From 66-474 sp044464225 (GTDB taxonomy: Bacteria; Pseudomonadota; Gammaproteobacteria; Xanthomonadales; Rhodanobacteraceae), in contig JBIQLN010000007.1 in the NCBI GenBank assembly GCA_044464225.1, positions 62,001 through 126,000 of the forward strand: 64,000 nucleotides of DNA. The letters run 5' to 3'. Both the position numbers and the translations under genes were made by a program. The first letter of the stretch is position 1. Each line of letters opens with the position of its first letter. Positions 27,059-35,579 of the stretch are shown piece after piece. The notes under the pieces are model-generated. The model did not search any database, had not been told where the DNA came from, and saw nothing but the letters and a program-made list of their open reading frames with translations.

Positions 27059-27157
27059 TTCTTTTCTTATTCGCACAAAGACGAAGGGCTACGCGATCGG
27101 TTGGAGGTCCGTCTGGCTGGGCTGAAGGTCGAAGGCGCTATTTTCCCATTGGCATGA
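27059..27157 (+). pseudogene. Fragment of a TIR-domain gene
   Basis: The frame from 27059 reads FFSYSHKDEGLRDRLEVRL then AGLKVEGAIFPLA and stops at TGA 27155. The first block is the beta-A strand and first helix of a bacterial TIR domain (usual form VFVSYSHKDE...LR..L...L..L...G). There is no start codon in frame and no TIR remainder after the stop, so only about a quarter of the domain is left. The rest of 26955-27293 holds no other recognisable gene. TIR proteins of this sort act in defence as NAD-consuming effectors, so this may be the scar of a lost defence gene. Confidence 0.65.
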
Positions 27158-27158
27158 T

Positions 27159-27185
27159 CGGCGGATCACAGCGCGCGATCCGCCG
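27159..27185. other. Inverted repeat after the TIR fragment
   Basis: CGGCGGATC and GATCCGCCG form a 9-bp perfect stem around a 9-base loop. There is no T run, so intrinsic termination is doubtful. It may be a recombination scar or 3' mRNA hairpin. Confidence 0.4.
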
Positions 27186-27245
27186 GATCGGCGACTGTGG
27201 CCTTACTTACCCTATAGGCCGTACCTGAGCGTCGAACCAGCATGG

Positions 27246-27273
27246 TTGAACGTCGTTCCAGCGTATATACAAT
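27246..27273 (+). promoter_or_regulatory. Candidate promoter of the TacA/TacT operon
   Basis: TTGAAC (27246-27251), 16 bases, TACAAT (27268-27273), 20 bases before the antitoxin ATG. An 8-base palindrome GTATATAC (27263-27270) overlaps the -10 element, a suitable place for ribbon-helix-helix autorepression. Predicted from sequence only. Confidence 0.5.
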
Positions 27274-27293
27274 GTGCGCACAGAGACAGAGCC

Positions 27294-27572
27294 ATGCCCG
27301 CACGAGCGACCCGCGAAAAGACCATCAACCTGCGCGCCACGCCGGCGCAGAAGGCGCTGATCGAGCGCGCGGCTGAATCCGCCGGGGTGACGCGCACGGC
27401 GTTCATGCTGGATGCCAGCCTGCAGCGGGCAGAGGCCGTGCTGGCTGATCGTACGCGCTTCGAATTGCCGGCCGCGCAGATGGATCGGTTCCTGAAATCA
27501 CTGGACGCGCCATTGCCCGACGAGGCAGCCCTCAAGAAGCTGCTCGCGCGCAGACCCCGCTGGGAACGCTGA
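27294..27572 (+). CDS. DUF1778 ribbon-helix-helix antitoxin, TacA type
   Basis: 92-residue antitoxin. The N-terminus (EKTINLRATPAQKALIERAAESAGVTRTAFM) is a ribbon-helix-helix DNA-binding domain; the C-terminal tail (FELPAAQMDRFLKSLDAPLPD) is the usual toxin-neutralising strand and helix of DUF1778 proteins. It lies directly before a GNAT toxin gene, the standard order for TacA/TacT pairs. The ATG at 27294 has a weak ribosome-binding site. Autoregulation through the palindrome in its promoter is likely. Confidence 0.88.
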   Translation: MPARATREKTINLRATPAQKALIERAAESAGVTRTAFMLDASLQRAEAVLADRTRFELPAAQMDRFLKSLDAPLPDEAALKKLLARRPRWER

Positions 27573-27575
27573 GCG

Positions 27576-27576
27576 G
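27576..27576 (+). promoter_or_regulatory. GTG start of the toxin gene, three bases after the antitoxin stop
   Basis: The toxin uses GTG and follows the antitoxin stop (27570-27572) by only three bases. A weak start placed this close is typical of coupled antitoxin-toxin translation that keeps the toxin in lower supply. Confidence 0.5.
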
Positions 27577-28073
27577 TGGCGCTCGCGGCTCCGGTTGCGC
27601 TGGCGCCGCATCACGACTGTTCCGCCTTCGACTGCGGCCATGCAGAATTGGCCGACTGGTTGCGCCGTCGCGCGCAGGGCAATGAGGCCGCGCGCGGCTC
27701 GCGTTGCTTTGTAGTGTGCAAGGACAAGCGTGTGGTCGGGTTTTATGCGCTTGCGGCCGGCAGCGTGCAGCGCGAGCACGCGCATGGCGCCGCGAGGCGC
27801 AACATGCCGGATCCCATTCCGGCCATCGTGCTCGGACGTCTTGCCGTGGACAGCGCCTGGCAAGGGCAGGGGCTCGGCGCGGACCTGTTGCACGATGCGG
27901 TTCTGCGCGCGCTGCGCGCCTCGCGCGAAATCGGCGCGCGGGTTCTGCTGTGCCACGCCATTGACGAACGAGCCCGCCTGTTTTATCTCCATCACGGATT
28001 CGTGGAGTCCACGTTCGACTCGCTTACAGTGATGCTGGACTTGAGGAAAGCGGAAGCCGCATTGAAAGACTGA
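27576..28073 (+). CDS. GNAT-family toxin, TacT type
   Basis: 165-residue GCN5-related acetyltransferase. TacT-type toxins acetylate the free amino group of aminoacyl-tRNA and stop translation. Visible features: FDCGHAELADWLRRRAQ at the start, CFVVCKDKRVVGFYALAAGSV (strands of the GNAT core), VLGRLAVDSAWQGQGLGADLL with the acetyl-CoA-binding QGQGLG loop, and RLFYLHHGFVESTFD with the tyrosine that acts as general acid. Its partner antitoxin lies just upstream. No frame damage is visible. Confidence 0.88.
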   Translation: MALAAPVALAPHHDCSAFDCGHAELADWLRRRAQGNEAARGSRCFVVCKDKRVVGFYALAAGSVQREHAHGAARRNMPDPIPAIVLGRLAVDSAWQGQGLGADLLHDAVLRALRASREIGARVLLCHAIDERARLFYLHHGFVESTFDSLTVMLDLRKAEAALKD

Positions 28074-28144
28074 AGCGCGCGCCGCGACGGCGGACAATGG
28101 GTGACGGGGCCAATTGAGTGTAGTCCGACAGGGGAAACCGAATC

Positions 28145-28693
28145 ATGACAACCTCCACGATGAAATCCGAACCTGCCCTCGGCGACATCGACAGTCTTCA
28201 GGGTGACCTCGACGAAACCGCACGCAACGCCGGCTATGCAGACGGGCTGGAATACGCCGGCTTCTGGGTTCGGTTTGGGGCGGTGCTGATCGATGCCGCT
28301 CTGCTGATGGTCATCACGGTTCCGTTGATCGTGTGGATCTACGGCTGGGGGTACTACGGCGATGGCAAGCTGATTGCAGGTCCGGCCGACTTCCTGATCA
28401 ATTGGGTCGCGCCCGCCATGGGAACGGTACTGTTCTGGCGGCTTTGGCAGGCGACGCCCGGCAAGGCGATGTTGTCGCTGCACGTGGTCGACGCCGATTC
28501 GGGCAAGAGGCTTTCGGTCGGACAGGCCGCGGTGCGTTATCTCTGCTACTTCATTTCCATGCTGCCGCTGTGCTTTGGCTTCCTTTGGGTGGCGTGCGAT
28601 CGCAAGAAGCAGGGATGGCACGACAAGATTGCGCGAACGGTGGTGGTGCGGGCGAAGGATCGGGGACCGGAACGCGTGCGGTTCAACAACTGA
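28145..28693 (+). CDS. RDD-family membrane protein
   Basis: 182 residues with the RDD pattern: Arg in FWVRFGAVLIDAALLMV (first helix, with the Asp), a second helix near FLINWVAPAMGTVLFW, TPGKAMLSLHVVDADSGKRLS between helices, and a third helix around YLCYFISMLPLCFGFLWVACD followed by KKQGWHDKIARTVVV. RDD proteins have been linked to ion exchange or transport, but no substrate can be named. It begins with ATG 28145 after GGGGAAACC and stands alone after the toxin-antitoxin pair. Confidence 0.85.
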   Translation: MTTSTMKSEPALGDIDSLQGDLDETARNAGYADGLEYAGFWVRFGAVLIDAALLMVITVPLIVWIYGWGYYGDGKLIAGPADFLINWVAPAMGTVLFWRLWQATPGKAMLSLHVVDADSGKRLSVGQAAVRYLCYFISMLPLCFGFLWVACDRKKQGWHDKIARTVVVRAKDRGPERVRFNN

Positions 28694-28711
28694 TTTGGTT
28701 GCTTCGATTTC

Positions 28712-29197
28712 GTGACCGTTGCTGTGACCATCATCTCGGGCGGACAAACCGGCGCTGATCGCGCTGCGCTGGATTTCGCGATTGCGCACGGCATTCCGCA
28801 CGGCGGCTGGTGTCCGCTCGGTCGCCGTGCCGAGGACGGCGTGCTCGATGCGCGCTACCTATTGCGCGAAACCGAGTCGAGGAACTATCGCCAGCGCACG
28901 CGCCGCAATGTCGTCGACAGCGACGCCACGCTGATCCTCAACCTCGGCGAACTTGTCGATGGAAGCCTCGCCACGCGGCAATTCGCCGAACAGGCGAACA
29001 AGCCCGTATGCGTGGTGCCGCTGGATGCGGATGATCTTGCGGCGGAAGTCGAGCGTGTGCGCGGGTGGTTGGCTGCGCATAAGATCGCGGTGTTGAACGT
29101 CGCGGGACCACGCGAGAGCAAACGCCCGGGCGTTTATCGACAAGCGTTGGCATTCCTTGAAGCGCTAAATGCTTTGCCTGGCGCGCAGCGTGTGTAG
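28712..29197 (+). CDS. Putative molybdenum-carrier/SLOG-fold protein
   Basis: 161-residue Rossmann-like protein with IISGGQTGADRAALDFAIAHGIPHGGWCP at the start, the hallmark of the putative molybdenum-carrier family (DprA/LOG-related SLOG fold). YxLxETxSxxYxxRTxxNVxxSDATLI follows (LLRETESRNYRQRTRRNVVDSDA) together with a GS/T loop. The name comes from structural likeness to a molybdenum cofactor carrier; many SLOG proteins bind nucleotides instead. GTG at 28712 is used; a second GTG at 28724 would shorten the protein by four residues. No neighbour points to molybdenum metabolism. Confidence 0.8.
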   Translation: MTVAVTIISGGQTGADRAALDFAIAHGIPHGGWCPLGRRAEDGVLDARYLLRETESRNYRQRTRRNVVDSDATLILNLGELVDGSLATRQFAEQANKPVCVVPLDADDLAAEVERVRGWLAAHKIAVLNVAGPRESKRPGVYRQALAFLEALNALPGAQRV

Positions 29198-29286
29198 ATT
29201 GAGTTGAATCGGGCTGGCTTCGGAGAAATCCATCACGACAATCACAGCCTCAGCCTCAACTCCTGCAACACCGATCTTTTGCGTCG

Positions 29287-29664
29287 TCACTTCGTGGCAA
29301 CACTGCCCCGCAAGCCACCCGCGCATTCGGCCTGCACAGTATCCGCGCTCACGCCGACGCAGTGGACGAAGCCTTGCGGCTGGTCGGTGTCGACGAGCCG
29401 TTGTCCGACCGGCAGGCCGAAGGCCTGGATCGGCTTGCGCGTGCATCCGGCGCTGGCGCGGCAGTTGTCGGCGTAGAGGGCGTAGTGGCACACGCCGCTG
29501 GAGCTGGCGACGCAGCGGAAGGTGGCGACGCCGTGCACGATGTCCACTTCGCTGCGCAGGGTTTGCTGGCCGTTGGTGCTGGATTGCACGATGACCGTCT
29601 GGCCGTGCGGATTGCAACCGAACAGCGACAGGGCGAACCAGAACAATGCGGCAAGCTTGGTCAT
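29287..29664 (-). CDS. Small lipoprotein-like exported protein
   Basis: 125 residues. MTKLAALFWFALSLFGC is a short signal sequence with a lipobox-like LFGC, so a lipid anchor at C17 is likely. The mature part has six further cysteines (FRCVASSSGVCHYALYADNCRASAGC, HCVGV, ECAGG), suggesting disulfides in the periplasm. AAGGAGA lies just before the ATG at 29664. It follows the LytTR regulator gene by 28 bases on the same strand, so it may belong to that operon and be part of the sensed envelope function. No family recognised. Confidence 0.75.
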   Translation of the reverse strand: MTKLAALFWFALSLFGCNPHGQTVIVQSSTNGQQTLRSEVDIVHGVATFRCVASSSGVCHYALYADNCRASAGCTRKPIQAFGLPVGQRLVDTDQPQGFVHCVGVSADTVQAECAGGLRGSVATK

Positions 29665-29692
29665 GGCGTTCTCCTTGCTTGGGTGCGCGGCG

Positions 29693-30460
29693 TCACAGGG
29701 GCCGGAACAGCGCCATGAACGGCGCACTCACGGCCAGGGTTTCGTCGCGGCCCTTGAGGCGCAGGCTGCCGCGGCCGCTGTCGTCGCGCACGATCGAGGC
29801 GATGGCCTTGAGGTTGACGATGGTGGAGCGGTGGATCTGGCGGAACGCCTGCGGGTCCAGCGTGGCCATCAGCTCGCGCAGCGGCTTGCGCAGCACGGCT
29901 TCTCCCTCGGCGGTGACGGCCACGGTGCATTTGTTGTCGGCGTGGAAGTACAGCACGTCGTCGACCATCACCAGGCGTGTTTCGCGTCCGCTGCTGGCGG
30001 TGATCCAGGTCAGCGGCGGGGCCTCCTTGCCGTGGCGTCCGCGGGCGAGTTCGCGCACCAGTTCGGCCAGCGCGGCGGCATCGAAATGGTTCTGCGACGC
30101 GCGTGACTTGAGGCGCTGCACCGCCGCGGCGAGGCGTTCCGGCTGGATCGGTTTCAGCAGGTAGTCGATCGCGCCGCGCTCGAAGGCGGCGATGGCGTAC
30201 TGGTCGTAGGCGGTGGTGAACACGATCTGGGTTTCGGGGCTGCTCTCCGCGGCGGCGGCCGCGACGTCGAGACCGCTCAGGCCGGGCATGCGGATGTCGA
30301 GAAAGGCGGCGTCGGGGCGGTGTTCGGCGATCGCTTCGATCGCGGCGGCGCCGTCCTGGCATTCGATGACCATCTCGAGTTCCGGCCACGCCGTGGCGAG
30401 CTGGCGGTTGAGCTCGCGCCGCAGCAGGTCTTCGTCTTCGGCGATCACGGCCTTGATCAT
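29693..30460 (-). CDS. LytTR-family response regulator
   Basis: 255-residue two-component regulator. The receiver domain (residues 1-120) has the acidic pair E8-D9-E10, phospho-acceptor D55 in FLDIRMPG, T83 (VFTTAYD) and K103 (LLKPIQP). The LytTR DNA-binding domain (~150-250) has VLYFHADNKCTVAV, LRELMATLDPQAFRQIHRSTIVNL and GRDETLAVS. Its ATG overlaps the stop of the histidine-kinase gene as ATGA, so the pair is co-translated. Target genes are not visible; the lipoprotein gene downstream is a candidate. Confidence 0.93.
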   Translation of the reverse strand: MIKAVIAEDEDLLRRELNRQLATAWPELEMVIECQDGAAAIEAIAEHRPDAAFLDIRMPGLSGLDVAAAAAESSPETQIVFTTAYDQYAIAAFERGAIDYLLKPIQPERLAAAVQRLKSRASQNHFDAAALAELVRELARGRHGKEAPPLTWITASSGRETRLVMVDDVLYFHADNKCTVAVTAEGEAVLRKPLRELMATLDPQAFRQIHRSTIVNLKAIASIVRDDSGRGSLRLKGRDETLAVSAPFMALFRPL

Positions 30461-31725
30461 GGCGTCACCGCCTCGGGTTCGACGGTCTGCGCGGCCGGCA
30501 CCGCGGGCACGGTGATGGTGGCGGCCACGCCTTCCGGCGCATTGGCGACCACCGACAGCGTGGCGCGCTCGCCGTAGATCAGGCGCAGGCGTTCGCGCAC
30601 GTTCTTCAGGCCGATGCCGGTGCCGCCGCCCGCCACGCCGAAGCCGAGTCCGTCGTCGGCGACGGTGACCGCGACGCGGTCGTCGTCACGGCGCGCGAGC
30701 AGCCACACCGTGCCGCCGCCGGGCTTGGGTTCCAGGCCGTGCTTGATCGCGTTCTCGACCAGCGTCTGCAGCATCATCGACGGCATCTGGATCGCGCGCA
30801 GTGCGTCCGGTACGTCCACTTCCAGCGCCAGCCGCGGTCCCATGCGGATGCGCAGGATCTCGAGGTAGGCGCGGGTGCGTTCCAGTTCGTCGCCCAGCGT
30901 GGAGATCGCGCCGTCCGTGCTGGGCAGCGAATGCCGCAGGTACTGGATCAGGTGCCCGAGCATGCGGTCGGCCTGCTGCGGTTCGCTGCGCGTCAGCACC
31001 TGCGCGTTGGCCAGGGTGTTGTAGAGGAAGTGCGGCTCGATCTGCGCGTGCAGGAGGTTGAGGCGCGCGACCGAGAGTTCCTTTTCCGTCGCGGTCTGCT
31101 CGGCGGCGCGTTGTTCGTTGCGGCGGCGCTCGGCAATCCGTCGCGCGATCGCGCGGGTGATCGCCTCGGCATTCTCGAAGTTGGTGCCGTCGTCGACCCG
31201 GAACCAGTCGGCCCACGCGCCGGCTTCGGGCTCGCAGATCAGGGTGACGCTGCCGGTGCCGTCGCCGGGCGTGATGGTGGCGGTTACCTGGTTGCGCAGG
31301 CTGCCGAACCAGTTGGCCGGATTCAGGCGCGCGAAGCGGCTTTGGCCGTACACGTACGGCCGCCCGACCTTGGCGCGCAGTTGCAGGCTGTCGCGCGCGC
31401 TTTCGATTTCCTGGCTGCGCGGCAGCTCGCGGACGGCTGCGTCGAGCATGTCGAAAGCCTCGCCGGCCTCGAACGGAATCTCGATCTGCCGCCGCTGGCG
31501 GCTGCGCAGCGTGCCCTCGTCGACGCGGCCTGCGATCAGGCGTACCCGGCGCACGTGCGACACCGCACCGGCGATGACCAGCGCACCGAGGATGAACGCC
31601 ACCAGCATGAACGGTCCGGAGACGCCACCGATGCCGATCGTGTTGGACAGGACGATCAACAGCGCGATGAACAGCAGCACCCAGGCGATGGCGATGCGCA
31701 GGACGAAGAACATGCCTTTGAACAT
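30457..31725 (-). CDS. LytS/AlgZ-type sensor histidine kinase
   Basis: 422-residue membrane kinase. Two close helices at the N-terminus (VLRIAIAWVLLFIALLIVL and GPFMLVAFILGALVIAGAV) are followed by a cytoplasmic region without a clear PAS domain, then a His_kinase domain: IEPHFLYNTLANAQ with the phospho-accepting His, and an HATPase with LVENAIKHGLEP (N box), DDGLGFG and GTGIGLKNVRERL. The ligand is unknown. The start at 31725 gives a sensible membrane topology. It is divergent from the DUF5996 gene across 200 bases with no repeat. Confidence 0.92.
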   Translation of the reverse strand: MFKGMFFVLRIAIAWVLLFIALLIVLSNTIGIGGVSGPFMLVAFILGALVIAGAVSHVRRVRLIAGRVDEGTLRSRQRRQIEIPFEAGEAFDMLDAAVRELPRSQEIESARDSLQLRAKVGRPYVYGQSRFARLNPANWFGSLRNQVTATITPGDGTGSVTLICEPEAGAWADWFRVDDGTNFENAEAITRAIARRIAERRRNEQRAAEQTATEKELSVARLNLLHAQIEPHFLYNTLANAQVLTRSEPQQADRMLGHLIQYLRHSLPSTDGAISTLGDELERTRAYLEILRIRMGPRLALEVDVPDALRAIQMPSMMLQTLVENAIKHGLEPKPGGGTVWLLARRDDDRVAVTVADDGLGFGVAGGGTGIGLKNVRERLRLIYGERATLSVVANAPEGVAATITVPAVPAAQTVEPEAVTP

Positions 31726-31925
31726 GGCGGGCTGCTCCCGAGGCGTTGGTCGGAAGCATAGCCTCCTGCCGTGGCGGCGGAAGGGGCATGCGACGGAGGC
31801 GCCGGCCAGCGGCGCGAAAGGCGGAAATCGCGGAGTGAATGGCGCGGATGGCCGGTCGCCAACCTGCGCGTGAACCCGGCCCATGGGACTATGATGGTCG
31901 GGTCCTGCGAGCGAGGGCTGCCCAC

Positions 31926-32834
31926 ATGAGAACGGATGCCGATGTCTTCTGGCCCGCGCTGCCGTATGACGCGTGGAAGGACACCTACACAACATTGCAC
32001 CTGTGGTCGCAGGTGGTGGGCAAGGTCGCGCTGGCGCTTGCCGCGCCGCTCAACCACTCGTGGGCCGTGGCGTTGCGGGTCACGCCACGAGGCCTGACCA
32101 CGCGGCCGCTGCCGCATGGCGAGCGCAGCTTCACGATCCAGTTCGATTTCATCGATCATCAATTGCTGATCCGCACGTCGGACGGCGTGACGCGCACGCT
32201 GGAACTGAAGCCGCGCAGCGTCGCCGATTTCTATCGCGCGTTGCTGGACACGCTGGACGACATGGGTTTGCCGGTGAGGATCCGGCCGACTTCGACTGAA
32301 TTGCCGCAGCCGATCCGGCTGGATCGCGACACGGAGCACCACAGCTACGACCGCGAATACGTCGACCGCCTGCGTCGCATCCTGGTGCAGGTCGATCGCG
32401 TGTTCACCGACTCGCAGTGTGCGTTCGTCGGCAAGTGCAGTCCGGTGAATTTCTTCTGGGGCAGTTTCGACCTGGCGGTGACGCGGTTCTCGGGTCGACG
32501 TGCGCCGCCGCGCCAGGGTCCGGAATTCGAGCGCGATGCGTATTCGCACGAGGTGATCAGCCACGGTTTCTGGCCGGGCAGCGGGCCCGTGCTGGAACCG
32601 GCGTTTTACGCGTACGCGGTGCCGGAGCCGGCCGGATTGAAGGAAGCGCAAGTGCAACCGGATGCCGCGTATTACCACCGCGAACTCAACGAGTTCATCC
32701 TGCCGTACGAAGCGGTGCGGCGGGCCGATTCGCCCGACGACGCGATCCGCGCCTTCATCGACAGCACCTACGCACGCGCGGCGGATCTCGCGCACTGGGA
32801 CCGCGGAGCGCTGGATCGCGTGGCGGCGGCTTGA
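31926..32834 (+). CDS. DUF5996 family protein
   Basis: 302-residue soluble protein of unknown role. WPALPYDAWKDTYTTLHLWSQVVGKVALALAAPLNHSW at the start, FDFIDHQLLIRTSDG, YDREYVDRLRRILVQVDRVF, FVGKCSPVNFFWGSFDLAVTRFSGRRAPP and ISHGFWPG are strongly patterned and mark the DUF5996 family. The many aromatic residues suggest a ligand pocket. It stands alone, transcribed away from the two-component operon; an ACTATGAT stretch about 35 bases upstream might hold its -10 element. No enzymatic function can be given. Confidence 0.85.
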   Translation: MRTDADVFWPALPYDAWKDTYTTLHLWSQVVGKVALALAAPLNHSWAVALRVTPRGLTTRPLPHGERSFTIQFDFIDHQLLIRTSDGVTRTLELKPRSVADFYRALLDTLDDMGLPVRIRPTSTELPQPIRLDRDTEHHSYDREYVDRLRRILVQVDRVFTDSQCAFVGKCSPVNFFWGSFDLAVTRFSGRRAPPRQGPEFERDAYSHEVISHGFWPGSGPVLEPAFYAYAVPEPAGLKEAQVQPDAAYYHRELNEFILPYEAVRRADSPDDAIRAFIDSTYARAADLAHWDRGALDRVAAA

Positions 32835-32884
32835 GCGTGCCATCGATGGCGCCGGATTCCGGCGTGCGCCGGAACGGCGGATTT

Positions 32885-33022
32885 GTAGATTGAGTTGAGC
32901 CCGGGCTTTTGCCCGGGCGAAGCCCAACGTTGGCGAACGATTGTTGAGCTTCGCGGAAAGCGCTCAGACAGCATCGAGGTCAGTATGTTGGGCTTCGCGA
33001 AAAGCGCTCAGCCCAACCTGCA
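32885..33022. repeat. Cluster of GTTGGGC/GCCCAAC repeats
   Basis: GTAGATTGAGTTGAGCCCGG opens the cluster; a GCCCGGGC-TTTT-GCCCGGGC hairpin (32899-32918) leads into GAAGCCCAACG. Two further units read TTGAGCTTCGCGGAAAGCGC and TTGGGCTTCGCGAAAAGCGC, and the end is CAGCCCAACCTGCACGAC. A fragment with the same opening lies at 29196-29222. The cluster separates the convergent DUF5996 and PhnB-like genes. Confidence 0.7.
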
Positions 33023-33053
33023 CGACGGCCGGGACGACGCGCAAACGCCATGC

Positions 33054-33548
<495 letters not shown>

Positions 33549-33733
33549 GGTTCCTGTCCTCGTCCTGGGTGGCGGGTGAAAGCCGTGGCTGCGCTTCATT
33601 CTGGCGCGCCCATGGCGACGACGAACGAAGGCGGGCGGAATCGACAATGCCGATCCCGGTCATCCGCGTGCCTGCGGCCGGCAACCCGGGCGGCGCGAGG
33701 GCGTAGAGTAGCCATTCGTTGCCGGAGTCGCGG

Positions 33734-34440
33734 ATGCGCAACCTCGATTTCTCTTCCTGGCACGCGCTGCTGTCCACGCTGGTGGGACTGGCCGCGATCA
33801 CCCTGATCGGCGTGGGTCTGCGGCTGCTGGTGATGCAGTCGCTGCAGCAGCGGCGCGAGCGCCAGAACCGGCAGATCAACGAGCGGCTGCGCACGCTGAT
33901 CGCGGCCTACAAGACGCTGGGGGATCGTTCACCGGCAACCTCATGGTCGACCCCACGCATCTGCGCGACCTGCGGCGCCGCGACGCGGGCGTTCCGGACG
34001 CCACGGAAGCGGACGCCGCGGAGCCTGACCTGCCGTCCGCCGATCAAACCGCGGGCAGCCACCGGGCGCGGCGCATCCGCGACGCGGTGGAAGCCGCGTT
34101 GTCGGACATCATCCTGTTGGGCACCGAGGACCAGGTGCGGCTGGCGGCACGGGCCGCGGCGGAACTGGCCGCGGGCCGACCCGTGCATACGCACGAACTG
34201 GTGGTTTCGCTGCGCGACTTCATCCGCAAGGCGCTGGATCTCGCCCCGGTTCCCGCGGACGTCGAAGTACCCCGGCAAGGCCCGGTGCGCACGCAGGGTT
34301 CGCGTGGCAAGGGCGAAGGCGGCGGCAAGGGTGAAGCGCGGGGCGGGCGCGGTGGCGGCGGCATGGGCGCCGGGATGGGCGTGGGGATGGGCATGGGGCC
34401 GGGCACCCACGGCCTGGACGACGACGATCCGCATCATTGA
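33734..34440 (+). pseudogene. Conserved membrane protein gene split by a frameshift
   Basis: The first frame from ATG 33734 encodes a membrane helix (LLSTLVGLAAITLIGVGLRLLV) and QQRRERQNRQINERLRTLI then AAYKTLG; it then leaves family sequence. A second frame continues it: GSFTGNLMVDPTHLRDLRRR, RARRIRDAVEAALSDIILLG, HTHELVVSLRDFIRKALDL and a Gly/Met-rich tail to 34440. The break falls in a run of five Gs (33919-33923); six Gs would restore one protein of about 235 residues. This conserved proteobacterial family has no known function. Either a true mutation or a homopolymer sequencing error. Confidence 0.85.
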
Positions 34441-34578
34441 CGGCTTCCGCTTTCCGCGTTCGCGAGCATCGAGGTTCACGCGAAGTCATTCCCCGTGCGC
34501 CCAATGGCGGGCGCGTCGCTTCCTTCGTGCGGACCGCGCTAACCTTCCCGGTCGGCATTGCCACATGGAGTGGACGGA

Positions 34579-35520
34579 ATGAATACACGCGCGCTGGGCT
34601 CTTCGGGTCTGCAGGTTTCTGAGGTCGGACTGGGCTGCAACAATTTCGGCGGACGGCTGGACGAGGCGGGCACGCGCGCGGTGGTGCACGCCGCGCTGGA
34701 TGCCGGCATCAATTTCTTCGACACCGCCGATTCGTACGGCGACAAGGGCGGGTCGGAAACGCTGCTCGGGAAGATCCTCGGCACGCGCCGCCGGGACGTG
34801 ATCCTGGCCACCAAGTTCGCCTCGCCGATGCGCGAGGGGGCGCGCCGCGACGCGTCGCGGCGCTACATCATGCAGGCGGTCGAGGCCAGCCTTGCGCGGC
34901 TGCGGACCGACTGGATCGACGTGTACTACCTGCACTGGCCCGATCCGCTGACGCCGATGGAGGAAACCCTGCGCGCGCTGGACGATCTGGTCCGCGCCGG
35001 CAAGGTGCGCTACATCGGTTCGTGCAATCTCGCGGCATGGCAGGTGGTGGAGGCGGAGTGGATCGCACGCGAACTGAACCTCAACCGTTTCATCTGTGCG
35101 CAGAACGAATTCAGCCTCGTCGAGCGTGAGCCGGAGAAGGAGCTGCTGCCGGCGCTGCGCGCGTACGGCCTGGGCCTGGTCCCGTATTTCCCGCTGGCCA
35201 GCGGCCTGCTCACCGGCAAGTACCAACGCGACTCGGCGCTGCCCGCGGATTCGCGTTTTGCCCACGCGAAATTCAGCGGATTGGGCAACCGCTATCTCAC
35301 CGAGGCCAACTGGAACCGCGTGGAAAAACTGCGCGCATGGTGCGCGAAGCACGGTTGCTCGCTGCTGCAACTGGCGTTCGCGTGGCTGCTCGCGCACGAG
35401 TGCGTCGCCAGCGTGATCGCCGGCGCCACCCGGCCCGAACAGGTCGCGCAGAACGCGCAGGCCGCGGCATGGCGTCTGGATGACGAGGCACTGGATTCGC
35501 TGCAGCAAGCGCTGGCGTAA
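34579..35520 (+). CDS. Aldo/keto reductase
   Basis: NADPH-dependent oxidoreductase of 313 residues with the complete tetrad D48, Y53, K79 and H119 (FFDTADSYG, ILATKF, YYLHWPD). CNNFGG at the start, RYIGSCNLAAW and NEFSLVEREPEKELLPAL are typical of the bacterial Tas/YajO-like and Kv-beta-like branches. Near the C-terminus IAGATRPEQVAQNAQA is the coenzyme phosphate-binding region. The start at 34579 (GGACGGA upstream) fits family length. Substrate unknown. It lies 59 bases before mutL, possibly co-transcribed. Confidence 0.9.
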   Translation: MNTRALGSSGLQVSEVGLGCNNFGGRLDEAGTRAVVHAALDAGINFFDTADSYGDKGGSETLLGKILGTRRRDVILATKFASPMREGARRDASRRYIMQAVEASLARLRTDWIDVYYLHWPDPLTPMEETLRALDDLVRAGKVRYIGSCNLAAWQVVEAEWIARELNLNRFICAQNEFSLVEREPEKELLPALRAYGLGLVPYFPLASGLLTGKYQRDSALPADSRFAHAKFSGLGNRYLTEANWNRVEKLRAWCAKHGCSLLQLAFAWLLAHECVASVIAGATRPEQVAQNAQAAAWRLDDEALDSLQQALA

Positions 35521-35579
35521 GACCGCGGCCGATCCCGCGGGCGGATGCGGTGCCGACTGCGCTCCGTCATACTTCGCCG

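Noticed and set aside
27034..27158. The open frame from ATG 27034 as a gene
   Set aside because: Its translation (MARKQQSSLLFLFAQRR) is out of frame with the recognisable TIR sequence and has no family likeness.
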